From positions 3,013-67,012 of the forward strand of contig CAZRSF010000031.1 in assembly GCA_964602655.1 (NCBI GenBank): a stretch of 64,000 bases of DNA, in the 5' to 3' direction. The stretch is from Moduliflexus sp964602655 (GTDB taxonomy: Bacteria; Moduliflexota; Moduliflexia; Moduliflexales; Moduliflexaceae). Both the position numbers and the translations under genes were made by a program. Shown here in pieces: positions 43,806 to 53,820 of this stretch (within the stretch, counting starts at the first letter, position 1; each line of letters opens with the position of its first letter). Under the pieces are notes generated by a model. The model searched no databases, had not been told where the DNA came from, and saw nothing but the letters and a program-made list of their open reading frames with translations.

Positions 43806-44010
43806 TAAGTGATTATAAGCAATTTTTTTACACGTCCGAGGACGATGTCTTTGCCCTGAAAGGGCAGCGGGATACAGACGGCGGTTTCAACCGCCGGTCA
43901 CACGCCCGACCGCCCCGCGCCCTGAAAGGGCGCAGGGACAACGTCCCCCGCCCTTTCAGGGCGAAACCCGTCCTACGAAGCAATCCAGAAACATTCTTTA
44001 TAATCACTTA
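43806..44010. repeat. MITE-like element with 13-bp perfect inverted ends and GCCCTGAAAGGGC core
   Basis: TAAGTGATTATAA at 43806-43818 and its exact inverted copy at 43998-44010 bound a segment whose core (43853-43962) begins GCCCTGAAAGGGC and ends GCCCTTTCAGGGC, with GGCGGTTTCAACCGCC inside. A related core at 53855-53990 has different flanking inverted ends. No transposase is encoded. Confidence 0.75.
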
Positions 44011-44141
44011 CTGCTCTCGTCAACAACGCATTTTACATAGGTTCATTGCCGCGTCAAGGATTTTTGTCGAGCGGCGGCGATAAACAGATGTCAAGCGATT
44101 TTTCGACATGTTTGTCAGAAGATTTTTTTGAAAATTTTTTA

Positions 44142-44196
44142 TTGACAGTTCAACATATTGTATATTAGAATACTCAAATAGTACAACATATTGTAT
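44142..44196 (+). promoter_or_regulatory. nrdR promoter with two NrdR boxes
   Basis: TTGACA (44142-44147) and TAGAAT (44166-44171) form the promoter. Two copies of CAACATATTGTAT, matching the NrdR box core, start at 44151 and 44184, 33 bases (about three helical turns) apart. The first lies in the -35/-10 spacer, the second just downstream of -10. Autorepression of nrdR-nrdJ is expected. Confidence 0.8.
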
Positions 44197-44252
44197 TTGC
44201 GTGAAAATTTTCTTTCAACCAGGAGAAACATTTCTCCTCAGAACATGCGCCT

Positions 44253-44771
44253 ATGCGTTGCCCGATTTGCGGAAAAGATAACGATAAAGTCGTAGATTCG
44301 CGAAATGCCCAGGGGGGCAGTATTATCCGCCGGCGACGGAAGTGTTTGGAATGCCGTCATAAGTTTACGACCTACGAAGCGATTGAATACGATCCGCTGT
44401 ATGTGGTCAAAACAGACTGCCGACGCGAACTCTTTCAACGAAAAAAACTATTAGGAGGGATTGTCACGGCTTGCAAAAAGCGACCTGTTTCCATGGAATC
44501 CATCGAACAGCTTGTCCATCGCATCGAATTGGACATTCATTCGGGATTTCAGGTGGAGGTTCCCAGTTGGAAAATCGGAGAATTCGTAATAAACGGACTC
44601 AAAGAACTCGACGACGTGGCGTATGTCAGATTTGCCTCGGTCTATCGTCAATTCAAGGATGTTGATGAATTTTTAGCGGAAGTGCAGAAACTACAGCGCG
44701 AACATACACAGCACGAGTATCACGATCGCGAAGAAATCGCTCCGCCCTCGGAACATTCAGCAGACGAGTAA
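44253..44771 (+). CDS. nrdR: Transcriptional repressor NrdR
   Basis: A 172-residue NrdR. The N-terminal zinc ribbon has C3-P-I-C6 and C31-L-E-C34 with RRRRKC, and the ATP-cone domain follows (residues about 49-140). It senses dATP/ATP and represses ribonucleotide reductase genes through paired boxes, two of which lie upstream. A 15-20-residue C-terminal extension is slightly long for the family. It is followed after 52 bases by nrdJ. Confidence 0.96.
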   Translation: MRCPICGKDNDKVVDSRNAQGGSIIRRRRKCLECRHKFTTYEAIEYDPLYVVKTDCRRELFQRKKLLGGIVTACKKRPVSMESIEQLVHRIELDIHSGFQVEVPSWKIGEFVINGLKELDDVAYVRFASVYRQFKDVDEFLAEVQKLQREHTQHEYHDREEIAPPSEHSADE

Positions 44772-44823
44772 TCGCTGCCGGGCAGAACGTTTCCTTTCGA
44801 ACGCGAATACATACATACAATCT

Positions 44824-47595
44824 ATGGAACCACGCATGACTCAGACAGCACAAGAACACCCCGCCGCCAGAGCCGACGAGCAGCCGGGCAAAGCAATGAA
44901 AAAGCTTCCCAGACGGGGAAAAGGCATGTCCATCAGACGGTATTACACGGTGCCAGGCATTCACCCCTTCGATAAAATCGAATGGGAACGCCGCGCCGCC
45001 ACGATCACGGACATGAGCGGAAAAATCATTTTCGAACAGACTGGCGTGGAAATCCCGTCATTCTGGTCGCAGACCGCCACGAATATCGTCGCCCAGAAAT
45101 ATTTTCACGGCACGCCCGGCACGCCGACACGCGAGCAAAGCGTCAAGCAACTCGTTGATCGCGTGTCCCGCACCATCGCCGAATGGGGACGGCAGGACAG
45201 CTATTTTGCCTCCGACGAAGACGCGGAAAGCTTTTACGCGGAATTGACCCATATCTTGATCAATCAGAAAGCCTCGTTCAACAGCCCGGTCTGGTTCAAC
45301 GTCGGCATCGAGAAGCGCCCCCAGTGTTCGGCCTGTTTCATCAACGCCGTCGAAGACACGATGGAATCCATTCTAGATCTCGCGAAAACCGAGGGAATTT
45401 TGTTCAAATATGGCTCCGGCACCGGCTCGAATCTGTCGCCGCTGCGCTCGTCGAAAGAGCGTCTCTCCGGCGGCGGCAAGCCGAGCGGCCCGGTCTCGTT
45501 CATGCGCGGGTACGACGCCTTTGCGGGCGTCATCAAAAGCGGCGGAAAAACGCGCCGCGCCGCCAAGATGGTCATTTTGAACATGGATCACCCGGATATC
45601 GAGGATTATATCACCTGCAAAGCGCGGGAAGAGCAGAAGGCGCACGTCCTGATCGATATGGGGTATGACGCCGACGCCGCATACGATTCGATCTTTTTTC
45701 AAAATGCGAACAACAGCGTCCGGGCGACGGACGAATTCATGCAAGCCGCGCTTGACGGACGCGCATGGCAGACGACCTCCATCACGACCGGCGAAGTGTT
45801 AGGAAAACACGAGGCGAAAGACCTGCTGCGCCAAATCGCGGACGCCACGCATTTATGCGGCGATCCCGGCATGCAGTTCGACACGACGATCAACGCTTGG
45901 CACACCTGCCCGGCATCCGGGCGGATTGACGCCTCCAATCCTTGCGCCGAGTACCTGTTTCTGAACAATAGCGCCTGTAACCTGTCATCGCTGAACCTGA
46001 TGCGTTTTCGTACATCAGACGGCGAATTCGACGCCGAAAGCTTCATGCACGCCGCCGAAATCATGATTATCGCGCAGGAAATCATCGTAGATAATTCCAG
46101 TTATCCGACGCCGCAGATCGAAGAAAACAGCCATAAATTCCGCCCGTTGGGCCTGGGCTACACCAACCTCGGCGCATTGCTGATGGCGCGGGGTCTGCCG
46201 TATGACGACGATGCCGGACGCGCGTATGCCTCCGCGATTACCGCGATGATGTGCGGTCAAGCCTATAAAACGTCAGCGTTGTTAGCCCGCGCGCGCGGCG
46301 CGTTCGATGGGTATGCCGCAAACAGCGCCGCCATGTTGAACGTCATTCGCAAACATATCACGGAAGTGGAAAAAATTGATGAACACCTTGTGCCAGACGC
46401 GATGATTACGGCGGCGCAAATGGCCTGGAGCGATGCGCTTGAGCTTGGACAGCAGGTCGGTTTCCGCAATGCGCAAGTCACGGTATTAGCCCCGACCGGC
46501 ACGATCAGTTTTATGATGGATTGCGACACGACCGGGATTGAGCCGGAATTGGCGTTGATCAAATACAAACATCTTGCCGGAGGCGGCAGCATCAAAATGA
46601 TTAACGGCACCGTGCCGGAAGCATTGGCGCGATTGGGCTACAGTGACGAGGAACAGCAGGCGATCCTGGATTATCTCGAAGCGAAAGAGACCATTGAAAA
46701 CGCGCCGCATCTGAAAGCGGAACATCTGCCGGTGTTCGACTGCGCATTTTCGCCGAAAAATGGCAAGCGCGTCATTCATTACATGGGGCATTTGAAGATG
46801 ATGGCCGCCACGCAGCCATTCATCAGCGGCGGCATTTCCAAGACCGTGAACGTGCCGAATTCCGCGACCGTCGAAGAGATCAAAAACGCCTATATCGAAG
46901 CTTGGAAAATGGGCGTGAAAGCGGTCGCGATTTATCGGGACGGGTCGAAACGGATGCAGCCGCTCACCACGTCGAAATCCCAGCGCAAACTCGAACCGGA
47001 AAAAATTATCGAATATAAACCGGTGCGCCGTCCGCTCCCGAACGAACGCGCCGCCATCACGAAAAAATTCAGCGTGGCCGGACACAAAGGCTACGTCACA
47101 GTGGGCATGTACGAAGACAACACGCCGGGCGAATTGTTCATCGTGATGTCGAAAGAGGGGTCAACGATTTCCGGCTTGATGGACGGGTTCGCGACCGCGA
47201 TTTCGCTCGCGCTGCAATATGGCGTGCCGCTTGACGTGTTAGTGAATAAATTTGCGCACATGCGTTTCGAACCGTCGGGATTTACCGGCGATAAAGAAAT
47301 TCCGATTGCCAAATCCATTCTCGATTATATCTTCCGCTGGTTGGCGCTGAAATTCCAGACGCCGCAGGATCGTCCGAGCGTGCTTCCTGAACCGCCGAGC
47401 ATTGCGCAGAACGGCCACGCAGAAGCGTTGTCGGAACTCCAATCGAAGATGGAATTTCAGGTGGCGGAGGCGGAACGCCGCGTGTTTCAGCAGCAGGCGG
47501 ATGCGCCGCCATGCAGCGTGTGCGGGGCGATTATGGTGCGCAGCGGCACCTGTTATAAATGCCTGAACTGCGGCACGACAAGCGGCTGTTCGTAA
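44824..47595 (+). CDS. nrdJ: Adenosylcobalamin-dependent (class II) ribonucleoside-diphosphate reductase
   Basis: A 923-residue class II enzyme that makes deoxynucleotides with adenosylcobalamin, with or without oxygen. Visible family blocks are SPVWFNVG, CSACFINAVED, the radical-site segment DASNPCAEYLFLNNSACNL and APTGTISFMMDCDTTGIEPE, with a C-terminal zinc-finger-like tail CSVCGAIMVRSGTCYKCLNC. The start is ATG 44824 or 44836. It is co-transcribed with nrdR. No cobalamin riboswitch is visible upstream. The enzyme fits an anaerobic or microaerobic lifestyle. Confidence 0.96.
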   Translation: MEPRMTQTAQEHPAARADEQPGKAMKKLPRRGKGMSIRRYYTVPGIHPFDKIEWERRAATITDMSGKIIFEQTGVEIPSFWSQTATNIVAQKYFHGTPGTPTREQSVKQLVDRVSRTIAEWGRQDSYFASDEDAESFYAELTHILINQKASFNSPVWFNVGIEKRPQCSACFINAVEDTMESILDLAKTEGILFKYGSGTGSNLSPLRSSKERLSGGGKPSGPVSFMRGYDAFAGVIKSGGKTRRAAKMVILNMDHPDIEDYITCKAREEQKAHVLIDMGYDADAAYDSIFFQNANNSVRATDEFMQAALDGRAWQTTSITTGEVLGKHEAKDLLRQIADATHLCGDPGMQFDTTINAWHTCPASGRIDASNPCAEYLFLNNSACNLSSLNLMRFRTSDGEFDAESFMHAAEIMIIAQEIIVDNSSYPTPQIEENSHKFRPLGLGYTNLGALLMARGLPYDDDAGRAYASAITAMMCGQAYKTSALLARARGAFDGYAANSAAMLNVIRKHITEVEKIDEHLVPDAMITAAQMAWSDALELGQQVGFRNAQVTVLAPTGTISFMMDCDTTGIEPELALIKYKHLAGGGSIKMINGTVPEALARLGYSDEEQQAILDYLEAKETIENAPHLKAEHLPVFDCAFSPKNGKRVIHYMGHLKMMAATQPFISGGISKTVNVPNSATVEEIKNAYIEAWKMGVKAVAIYRDGSKRMQPLTTSKSQRKLEPEKIIEYKPVRRPLPNERAAITKKFSVAGHKGYVTVGMYEDNTPGELFIVMSKEGSTISGLMDGFATAISLALQYGVPLDVLVNKFAHMRFEPSGFTGDKEIPIAKSILDYIFRWLALKFQTPQDRPSVLPEPPSIAQNGHAEALSELQSKMEFQVAEAERRVFQQQADAPPCSVCGAIMVRSGTCYKCLNCGTTSGCS

Positions 47596-47602
47596 ACAGA
47601 AC

Positions 47603-47631
47603 GTAGGGGCGGGTTCCGAACCCGCCCCTAC
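47603..47631. terminator. Palindromic hairpin between convergent nrdJ and receptor genes
   Basis: GTAGGGGCGGGTT / AACCCGCCCCTAC with a CCG loop, perfect 13-bp arms. It overlaps the last bases of the receptor gene's stop codon and may terminate both genes. Confidence 0.75.
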
Positions 47632-50255
47632 CAGCCGAATTTGGCGATGAATTCTTTTACGTTCCGGCTCGTAATCGGTTGAACCGGCACTTTTTTCTCG
47701 ACCGGAAGCGCCGTCAGATTGACATCAGGCTGCTGCGTCAGGCGAAATAATTCCTGAACGGCGCGACTTCCCAACTCTTCAGGGTTTTGGTAGATCGTTC
47801 CCACCGCTTCTCCATTCAGGATCGCTTGCGCAATACTCGGCGTAAAATCATAACAAACGGCAGAAATGCCTTGCGGAATTTTCCGCTCCCGCAGTAATTC
47901 CAAATAGCCTAATGAGGCATCTTCATTGGTCATAAAGATGCCTTTGGCATCTGCCGTGATGTTTAACCCTTCTTCGATGTTGGCCTTGGCTAACTTGACA
48001 TCAAGCGCCGAAGAAAATAATTCGACAACATTCCATTGATACTGTCTGGCCTTCCGAAAAAATCCTTCCATTCGATTGAACACGCAGCTAATCGAACGAT
48101 AGCCGCAGCAGATCACTGTATCTCCCGGAGCAAGTCGTTCTTTGAGCAAGTCGGCGGCGATCTCTCCTCCAAGCTCGTTGTCCGATACGATGCTCAAGAG
48201 GGCGTTTTCAGTGGGGCGATCAACGACAACGACCGGAAAGCTCGACGAGAGGCACTGATCAATCACGCGCCGTCCGACATACTCGTCAATCGGGACAATG
48301 ACAATCCCTTTTGCGTATGGCTGCCGGATGAACCAGGGAACATGCTGAGCTTGCAGGACGCGACTGTCTTCGGCATTCAGCATCATCGTTTGATAGCCCT
48401 GCTGCGCGGCCTGTTTGCACACGCCCTCATACACGTGAGAAAAGAAGAAGGGCGCATTCGCGCAGACAAACGCAATCGTCGGACGGGCGGGATCGAAATT
48501 CGGCGGAAATGTCGGCAGCGCAATCATCATCGGCCCTAAATACTCGGCGATAAGGCTTTCCAATTCCCCTAAGTTCTGCGCCGAATCGGCCAATTGAACC
48601 GCAATCGAGGCATTTCGGTGCAAAAATGACCGCATGGACGTAATCGCCGTCGCAATCTGCTCCGTCTCGTGAAACTGCACGTTCGCCGTATCGGTGATAT
48701 GCTGCGTGACCTCTTTGAGCACGCGCGCCGTTTGCGCTAACCGCGCGCTGTCGCTGGCCTGATTGGTCGCAGCCTCGAACAATTCTTCCAACTTGCGCGA
48801 GATGTGATCGGTGGCCGTATTCACCTGCTCGCTGTTGCGGGTTTGCTCCGCCGTCGCGCCCACCAGCGTCGCTGCCATCTGGCTCGCTTGCTGGATGCTG
48901 TGTCGGATCGTATCCAACATCCGTTCGGAATGGTTCGCTAATTTCACGCCATCATCAACCGCGACCAGACAGCTTTTCATGGACACCGAGCCGCCTGCGA
49001 CTTCGCGTTGCAGCGTTCGAATGATCGCCGCGATTTCTTTGGTAGATTTCCTCGTGCGTTCCGCCAGATCGCGAATTTCGCCTGCGACGACGGAAAATCC
49101 GCGCCCGTGCTCGCCTGCTTGCGCGGCAATAATCGAGGCATTCAGCGCTAACAGATTGGTCTGTTCGGCAATACCGTTAATGACCGCCAGAATTTCGCCG
49201 ATCTGCTCCGAGGCTTTTCCTAAGCGGTCAATGGCGGCGCTCGCCTCTTGCACCGTGCGTTTGATCGCGCTAATGCCCTCAATCACCTCTGCCACCGAGT
49301 GACCGCCTTCCTGAGCTTCGGAAGAAATCGTCTCGGAAATTCGCGCTAACTCGTGGGCATGTTCGTCAATATCCTGCATAAACTTATGAATATCGGCAAT
49401 CGAGCGGGAGGTCGCTTCCGAGGAACTTGCCACCGCCTCAAGTCCGCCGTTCAGCGAGGCGATGGAATGCGCCATGCGGTCTATCGCCGCAAACGTTTGC
49501 TCCAATGATTCCGCCTGACAATGAATATCGGTCATGACATCGCTGAGATTGCCGGTCACTTGCTCGCTGGCGAGGGAAATTTGTTCGATGGTCTCGGTTT
49601 CGATGGCGGCATTTCGTCGCGTTTGCTGCGCTTTCGCGGCCACATCCGCGCTGGCAGCGGAAATCTGTTTGGCTTCCAGGCCGATATTGTCGAGCAACGT
49701 GCGGAAGAGCGTGGTCATGTCGTGGAGAGGCGCGTATAAAAATGTCTGATGCAGTTCGACTGGAATATCCGCATATAAATGCCCCTGAACAATTTCATCT
49801 AAATACTGCTGAAGTTGTCGGAGAAGCAACGCATATTGCGACAATATCCGAGAGACGCCGTCGGGCTTCCGGTCGTGCGCGAAGATCTGCGCGTCGCCTT
49901 GTTCAAGAAAATTCCGTCCGTCGCGCTCCAACGACGCGTTCGCGGCGCATTCTTCGCGCCGCAAGTCGAGCAGACGCGCCAATTCTCGAATCGGCGTGTT
50001 CGGCGGCGCGGCGGCGTTGATCTTGTTCGACATGTCGGCAAGCGCACGGAGGCTGCGCAGCGGCGGAAGCAGCCAGCGCGACGCCAGCAGGCGATGAATC
50101 GCGACGATGAGCAGCGTCGAACTGCCAGCGATGATTCCCGCCAGCGTCCAGGAAAATGCCTGCGGAGCAACAATACGGATGCATGACAAGACCAACAGAT
50201 TGACGAGAAACGCCAGAATGATACTCGTTCTGAAAAATAACGCGTGAAGAGACAT
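47628..50255 (-). CDS. Chemoreceptor with C-terminal LacI/RbsB-type ligand-binding domain (paralog 1)
   Basis: An 875-residue methyl-accepting protein of unusual layout. Two close membrane helices (about 9-33 and 36-58) leave almost no outside loop; about 70-200 is a cytoplasmic linker; about 215-540 is the MCP signalling domain with EQTNLLALNASIIAAQAGEH; and about 588-860 is a periplasmic-binding-protein fold of the LacI/ribose-binding kind (AFVCANAPFFFSHVYEGV, GIVIVPIDEY, PVVVVDRPTEN). No signal peptide or third membrane helix precedes that domain, so it should be in the cytoplasm, where LacI also binds. It probably senses an internal sugar or similar ligand. AAGGAAC precedes the ATG. Convergent with nrdJ. 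Confidence 0.88.
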   Translation of the reverse strand: MSLHALFFRTSIILAFLVNLLVLSCIRIVAPQAFSWTLAGIIAGSSTLLIVAIHRLLASRWLLPPLRSLRALADMSNKINAAAPPNTPIRELARLLDLRREECAANASLERDGRNFLEQGDAQIFAHDRKPDGVSRILSQYALLLRQLQQYLDEIVQGHLYADIPVELHQTFLYAPLHDMTTLFRTLLDNIGLEAKQISAASADVAAKAQQTRRNAAIETETIEQISLASEQVTGNLSDVMTDIHCQAESLEQTFAAIDRMAHSIASLNGGLEAVASSSEATSRSIADIHKFMQDIDEHAHELARISETISSEAQEGGHSVAEVIEGISAIKRTVQEASAAIDRLGKASEQIGEILAVINGIAEQTNLLALNASIIAAQAGEHGRGFSVVAGEIRDLAERTRKSTKEIAAIIRTLQREVAGGSVSMKSCLVAVDDGVKLANHSERMLDTIRHSIQQASQMAATLVGATAEQTRNSEQVNTATDHISRKLEELFEAATNQASDSARLAQTARVLKEVTQHITDTANVQFHETEQIATAITSMRSFLHRNASIAVQLADSAQNLGELESLIAEYLGPMMIALPTFPPNFDPARPTIAFVCANAPFFFSHVYEGVCKQAAQQGYQTMMLNAEDSRVLQAQHVPWFIRQPYAKGIVIVPIDEYVGRRVIDQCLSSSFPVVVVDRPTENALLSIVSDNELGGEIAADLLKERLAPGDTVICCGYRSISCVFNRMEGFFRKARQYQWNVVELFSSALDVKLAKANIEEGLNITADAKGIFMTNEDASLGYLELLRERKIPQGISAVCYDFTPSIAQAILNGEAVGTIYQNPEELGSRAVQELFRLTQQPDVNLTALPVEKKVPVQPITSRNVKEFIAKFGW

Positions 50256-50434
50256 GATATTTTTTGTTCCTTTTTACGGGGTTGACACCCCATCCCCATG
50301 CGCCTTTCAGGGTAGCAGGGCTGTTAACTTCTCAACGATCCGGAGTGTCAAAGCTCTGCTTTGACGGCCAAAGCAAGCTTTGGCACTCCAACATTTTCTT
50401 AGAACGTCACAGCCCTGCCCCTTCAGGGCAACAA
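50256..50434. repeat. Nested palindromic element between the two receptor paralogs
   Basis: CAGGGCTGTTAACTTCT and the inverted AGAACGTCACAGCCCTG (about 50309-50415) bracket a GGAGTGTCAAAGC...GCTTTGGCACTCC hairpin (50342-50389). It is the second copy of the family seen at 43198. The arms recall the element at 62144. No gene is present. Confidence 0.65.
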
Positions 50435-53071
50435 TCACTTTTTCGGCACGGCAGACATATCTTGTCGCGTAATCGTTTGCACACGAACATACACGGTTTT
50501 TGCGCTGGCAAGTTTCGGCTGCGCCTGGCCTAAATACGGGTGGAGTTCCTGAAACGCGACGCCTCCCAATTCGGATGGATTTTGGTAAATTGTTCCTGCA
50601 ATACGCCCGGCAGCCACCGCGTCCGAAATTTCCGGCGTCAGGTCGTAGGCGACAGCCTGAGGCGGTTTGGGCTGCAACTGCTGTTCATGCAGCAGTTCAA
50701 GATAGGCCAGCGACGCATTTTCATACGTGAGAAAAATGCCGTCAACCTTCGACGCAAGCGAAAACCCATCAATCAACGATTCTTTGGCATGTTGAATTTC
50801 GAAGGAGGAGGCAAACGTTTCAATCACTTCCCATTGATATGTGGTCGCTTTCGCCAAAAATCCCTCCAGCCGCCGAAAGATCGAACTGATATTGCGGAAG
50901 CCGCAGACCATGACGGTCGCGTGTTTCGGCAGCAGCGGCTTCAGCAGGTCTGCCGCCTGTTCTCCGCCGCGATAATTGTCTGAAAGCACGGAGATAAACG
51001 GATGTTCGACAGGACAATCTACGACGACTAACGGGATATTCGCCGCCTGACTTTTCAACATCAAACGCTGCCCCGTATGCTCGTCCACCGGCGCTAACAG
51101 GATGCCCTTCAACCAGGGCTGCTGCAACATCCAGGTCATCTGCTCCGCTTGCAGCACCGGATTATCCTGCGCATTGAGCGCCAATGCCTGAAAACCGGCG
51201 GAACGGATACGCTCGCGGCTGCCAACATACATCTGCTCGAAAAAGTCTTCCGTATTGGGATACAACAAGACGACGGTCGGCAGCGTGTCATCGAAATCGC
51301 CCGGCAACTCCGGCACGGTGACTAAAAATTGTCCCATATTTTCAGCCAAATGCGCTTTCAATGTCTCCAATTCGCTTGAGGAGGCGGCAAGCTGCTGGGT
51401 CATTCGAGCGTTGCGATGCAGCAATTCGCGCATATCGTTAATCGCATGAACAATCGTTTCGATTTCGCGCAATTGCGACGAGGCCGAGACTTCAAGGTGT
51501 TCCGTCACATCCTTGAGAATGGCCGCAATCTTGCCAAGATGCGCGCTATTGACTGTCTGCGCGCCGACATTGCCGGAGAGATGTTCGAGTTTTTGATGTA
51601 CCTGATCGGTCGCCTCTTTGACCTGAAGACTGTTTTGGCGTTGCGACACCGTCGCCTCGGCTAACGTGACGGCCATCTCGCGAGCTTCCTGGATGCGCTG
51701 CGCAATCGTACTCAACAGCGTATCGGCCTGTTTGCCCAACTGCGCCCCCTCGTCAACAGCGCCCAGACAATTCCGAATCGCCATCGAGCCGCGCATGACT
51801 TCATTTTGTAACGACCGAATAATTTGGACGATTTCTTTGGTGGAATTTCGCGTCCGCTCGGCCAAATCTCGGATTTCGCCCGCCACCACAGCAAACCCTT
51901 TGCCGTGCGCTCCCGCTTGCGCGGCGATAATCGAGGCATTGAGGGCGAGCAGATTGGTTTGCTCGGCAATATCGTTGATGACTTTCAGCACATCGCCGAT
52001 GTGATCCGATTCTTTGCCTAAGCGCTTGATCGTATCGGCGGCCTCGTTCACCGCCGCATCAATCGTGCGGATGCCATCCATCACGCTTCTCACCGCCGTG
52101 ACGCCGCGACCGGCTTCTTTGGACACGTCTTCGGCCAGTGTCGCGAGGTCATGCGCATGATCGTCAATCTCTTCCATGAACGCATGAATGCCATTGATGG
52201 ATTGACCAGTCACATTGGACAGCGTGGAGAGGAGTTCGATATCCTGGTGAATATTTCGAATGGACGAATTCATCTGTTCGATGTCCACGAACGTGGTGTT
52301 CAATGAATGCCCTTGCTCATCAATTTTTTGCATGGCTTCGCGCAGATTTTCGGAGACCTCCTGGCTGGATGCGGCGATATGCTCGATGGCCTTGTTTTCC
52401 AGCGTGGCGTTCCATATACTTTGCTGGGACATCGCGCCGATACGGGCGCTGGCTTTGGCGATGTTCCGAACTTCGTCGCCGATTTGAGAAATCGTGGCGC
52501 GAAATTCGGTGGTCATGGTCTGAAAAAAATCGCCTAACGAGGTTGTCTGCAAGACCTCCGGCATCTCCAAAAACAGCCAGCCTTGAATCAGCTTTCCGAT
52601 GTGGCGTTCTATGGCCAAGAAAACGTGTTCGAAATGTTGCAGCACTTCGGTCAATTCATCATGCTCGGAGCGCGGCTCGATTTTTTCTCGTTTGCCTTTA
52701 CGGAGAAAATTATTTCCGGCATCGATCAGTCGCCTGATATACCGCGCATTCGTGCGGAGCACCTGTTCGAGATCGTCTAATTCATAGATGATGACGCCCG
52801 CGCCAGACGTCTCCGTCGGAGTTTCATCTGTGCCGACTGTTCGCGCAATGGCAAGGGCGCGGTGAATCGCCGGACGAAGATGCCATTTCACAATGCCCGC
52901 ATTCAACAAGAGCAAAATCAGCGTCCAGAAGAACTCCAGGACGACAACATGTTTGACGCCGAATTCCCCGTTTATCAAAGAGAGTACGATGACGCTGACG
53001 ATGAGATTCAAGGCAAGGCCAACCGTCAAATGCGTCCTGATGTAGAGCGTATGCAAACTGACTCGTTTCAT
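50435..53071 (-). CDS. Chemoreceptor with C-terminal LacI/RbsB-type ligand-binding domain (paralog 2)
   Basis: An 878-residue paralog of the gene at 47628, with the same order: two close N-terminal membrane helices, a linker, an MCP domain (EQTNLLALNASIIAAQAGAH), and a C-terminal LacI/RbsB-like domain (VVLLYPNTEDFFEQMYVGSRE, GILLAPVDEHTGQR, PLVVVDCPVEH). The preferred start is the ATG at 53071 after GAGG; a TTG at 53089 is less likely. The pair probably arose by tandem duplication, then diverged in ligand specificity. Adjacent repeats separate them. Confidence 0.88.
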   Translation of the reverse strand: MKRVSLHTLYIRTHLTVGLALNLIVSVIVLSLINGEFGVKHVVVLEFFWTLILLLLNAGIVKWHLRPAIHRALAIARTVGTDETPTETSGAGVIIYELDDLEQVLRTNARYIRRLIDAGNNFLRKGKREKIEPRSEHDELTEVLQHFEHVFLAIERHIGKLIQGWLFLEMPEVLQTTSLGDFFQTMTTEFRATISQIGDEVRNIAKASARIGAMSQQSIWNATLENKAIEHIAASSQEVSENLREAMQKIDEQGHSLNTTFVDIEQMNSSIRNIHQDIELLSTLSNVTGQSINGIHAFMEEIDDHAHDLATLAEDVSKEAGRGVTAVRSVMDGIRTIDAAVNEAADTIKRLGKESDHIGDVLKVINDIAEQTNLLALNASIIAAQAGAHGKGFAVVAGEIRDLAERTRNSTKEIVQIIRSLQNEVMRGSMAIRNCLGAVDEGAQLGKQADTLLSTIAQRIQEAREMAVTLAEATVSQRQNSLQVKEATDQVHQKLEHLSGNVGAQTVNSAHLGKIAAILKDVTEHLEVSASSQLREIETIVHAINDMRELLHRNARMTQQLAASSSELETLKAHLAENMGQFLVTVPELPGDFDDTLPTVVLLYPNTEDFFEQMYVGSRERIRSAGFQALALNAQDNPVLQAEQMTWMLQQPWLKGILLAPVDEHTGQRLMLKSQAANIPLVVVDCPVEHPFISVLSDNYRGGEQAADLLKPLLPKHATVMVCGFRNISSIFRRLEGFLAKATTYQWEVIETFASSFEIQHAKESLIDGFSLASKVDGIFLTYENASLAYLELLHEQQLQPKPPQAVAYDLTPEISDAVAAGRIAGTIYQNPSELGGVAFQELHPYLGQAQPKLASAKTVYVRVQTITRQDMSAVPKK

Positions 53072-53109
53072 GTGTTCATCCTCGATCAAATAGGTGTCCC
53101 GCTATGTCG

Positions 53110-53796
53110 TTACGATTGCTTGCTTTTCAGATCGCCTTCTAACTGGAGCGTCATCGCGTTCATCGTGTCGGAAATCTGGCGCTGATACGCAAACAGCGTC
53201 TCTTTCTCAGCATCGGCAGGCACGAAAATCGGCTCGCCGATCCGCACCGTAATCGTGGCAAACGGATGCGGGATAAGGGTGCGATCCCAACTGCGCAGAC
53301 GGCTGCACCGGTTGACGACTCCGGCCAGCGGAATGACCGGCAAGCCGGAATGTTTCGCCAGCAGCGCCGGACCGGTTTTGCATTCCCGGCGTGGGCCTTT
53401 CGGTCCATCGCCGCCGAACAGCACGTCATGCCCTTCTTTCAGCGTGTCGGCCAGTTGCAAAAATCCGCGCAGCCCGCCGCGAGAGGATGAGCCGCGCACT
53501 GGATAAAACCCCAATAATCGGTTCAGTCGCGCGAGATATTCGCCGTCGCGGCTCTGGCTGACTAAAATCGCAATCTGCCGACGGCGCATGATCCACGCGC
53601 TGGTCATGACATGCTCATGCCAGCCGACATAAATCACGTTAGGGTACTGCGCCCGCAACGCTTGATGCTCTTCGGTGCCGAGCAAACGAATGCGCCACGT
53701 AATTCCCAAGCCGTAAAAGAATGCGATGCCTGCCGTCGGAATGAGGATTTTGAGCGCTTCGTGGCGCATCTGTTTGGTAAATTGTTCGAATGACAT
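53110..53796 (-). CDS. DUF374-family lysophospholipid acyltransferase-like protein
   Basis: A 228-residue protein of the DUF374 group related to LPLAT acyltransferases. VGWHEHVM holds the acyltransferase His, and SQSRDGEYLARLNRLLGF, VRGSSSRGG and GGDGPKGPRRECK are the typical blocks. The start is the ATG at 53796 after GAGG. A longer frame to 53892 reads into the repeat element at 53821 and is rejected. It may acylate a lipid A or other envelope lipid, but the substrate is not known. Confidence 0.9.
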   Translation of the reverse strand: MSFEQFTKQMRHEALKILIPTAGIAFFYGLGITWRIRLLGTEEHQALRAQYPNVIYVGWHEHVMTSAWIMRRRQIAILVSQSRDGEYLARLNRLLGFYPVRGSSSRGGLRGFLQLADTLKEGHDVLFGGDGPKGPRRECKTGPALLAKHSGLPVIPLAGVVNRCSRLRSWDRTLIPHPFATITVRIGEPIFVPADAEKETLFAYQRQISDTMNAMTLQLEGDLKSKQS

Positions 53797-53820
53797 TGTG
53801 CCTCTATTTGCGTCATTTAG

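Larger units (their letters stand above)
43759..44252. other. Spacer with MITE-like element and nrdR promoter
   Basis: No gene is visible. It contains the inverted-repeat-bounded element at 43806-44010 and the nrdR control region at 44142-44196. Confidence 0.7.

Noticed and set aside
44772..44823. Cobalamin riboswitch before the B12-dependent reductase
   Set aside because: The 52-base gap is too short and no B12-box-like sequence is visible; regulation is through NrdR boxes upstream of nrdR.
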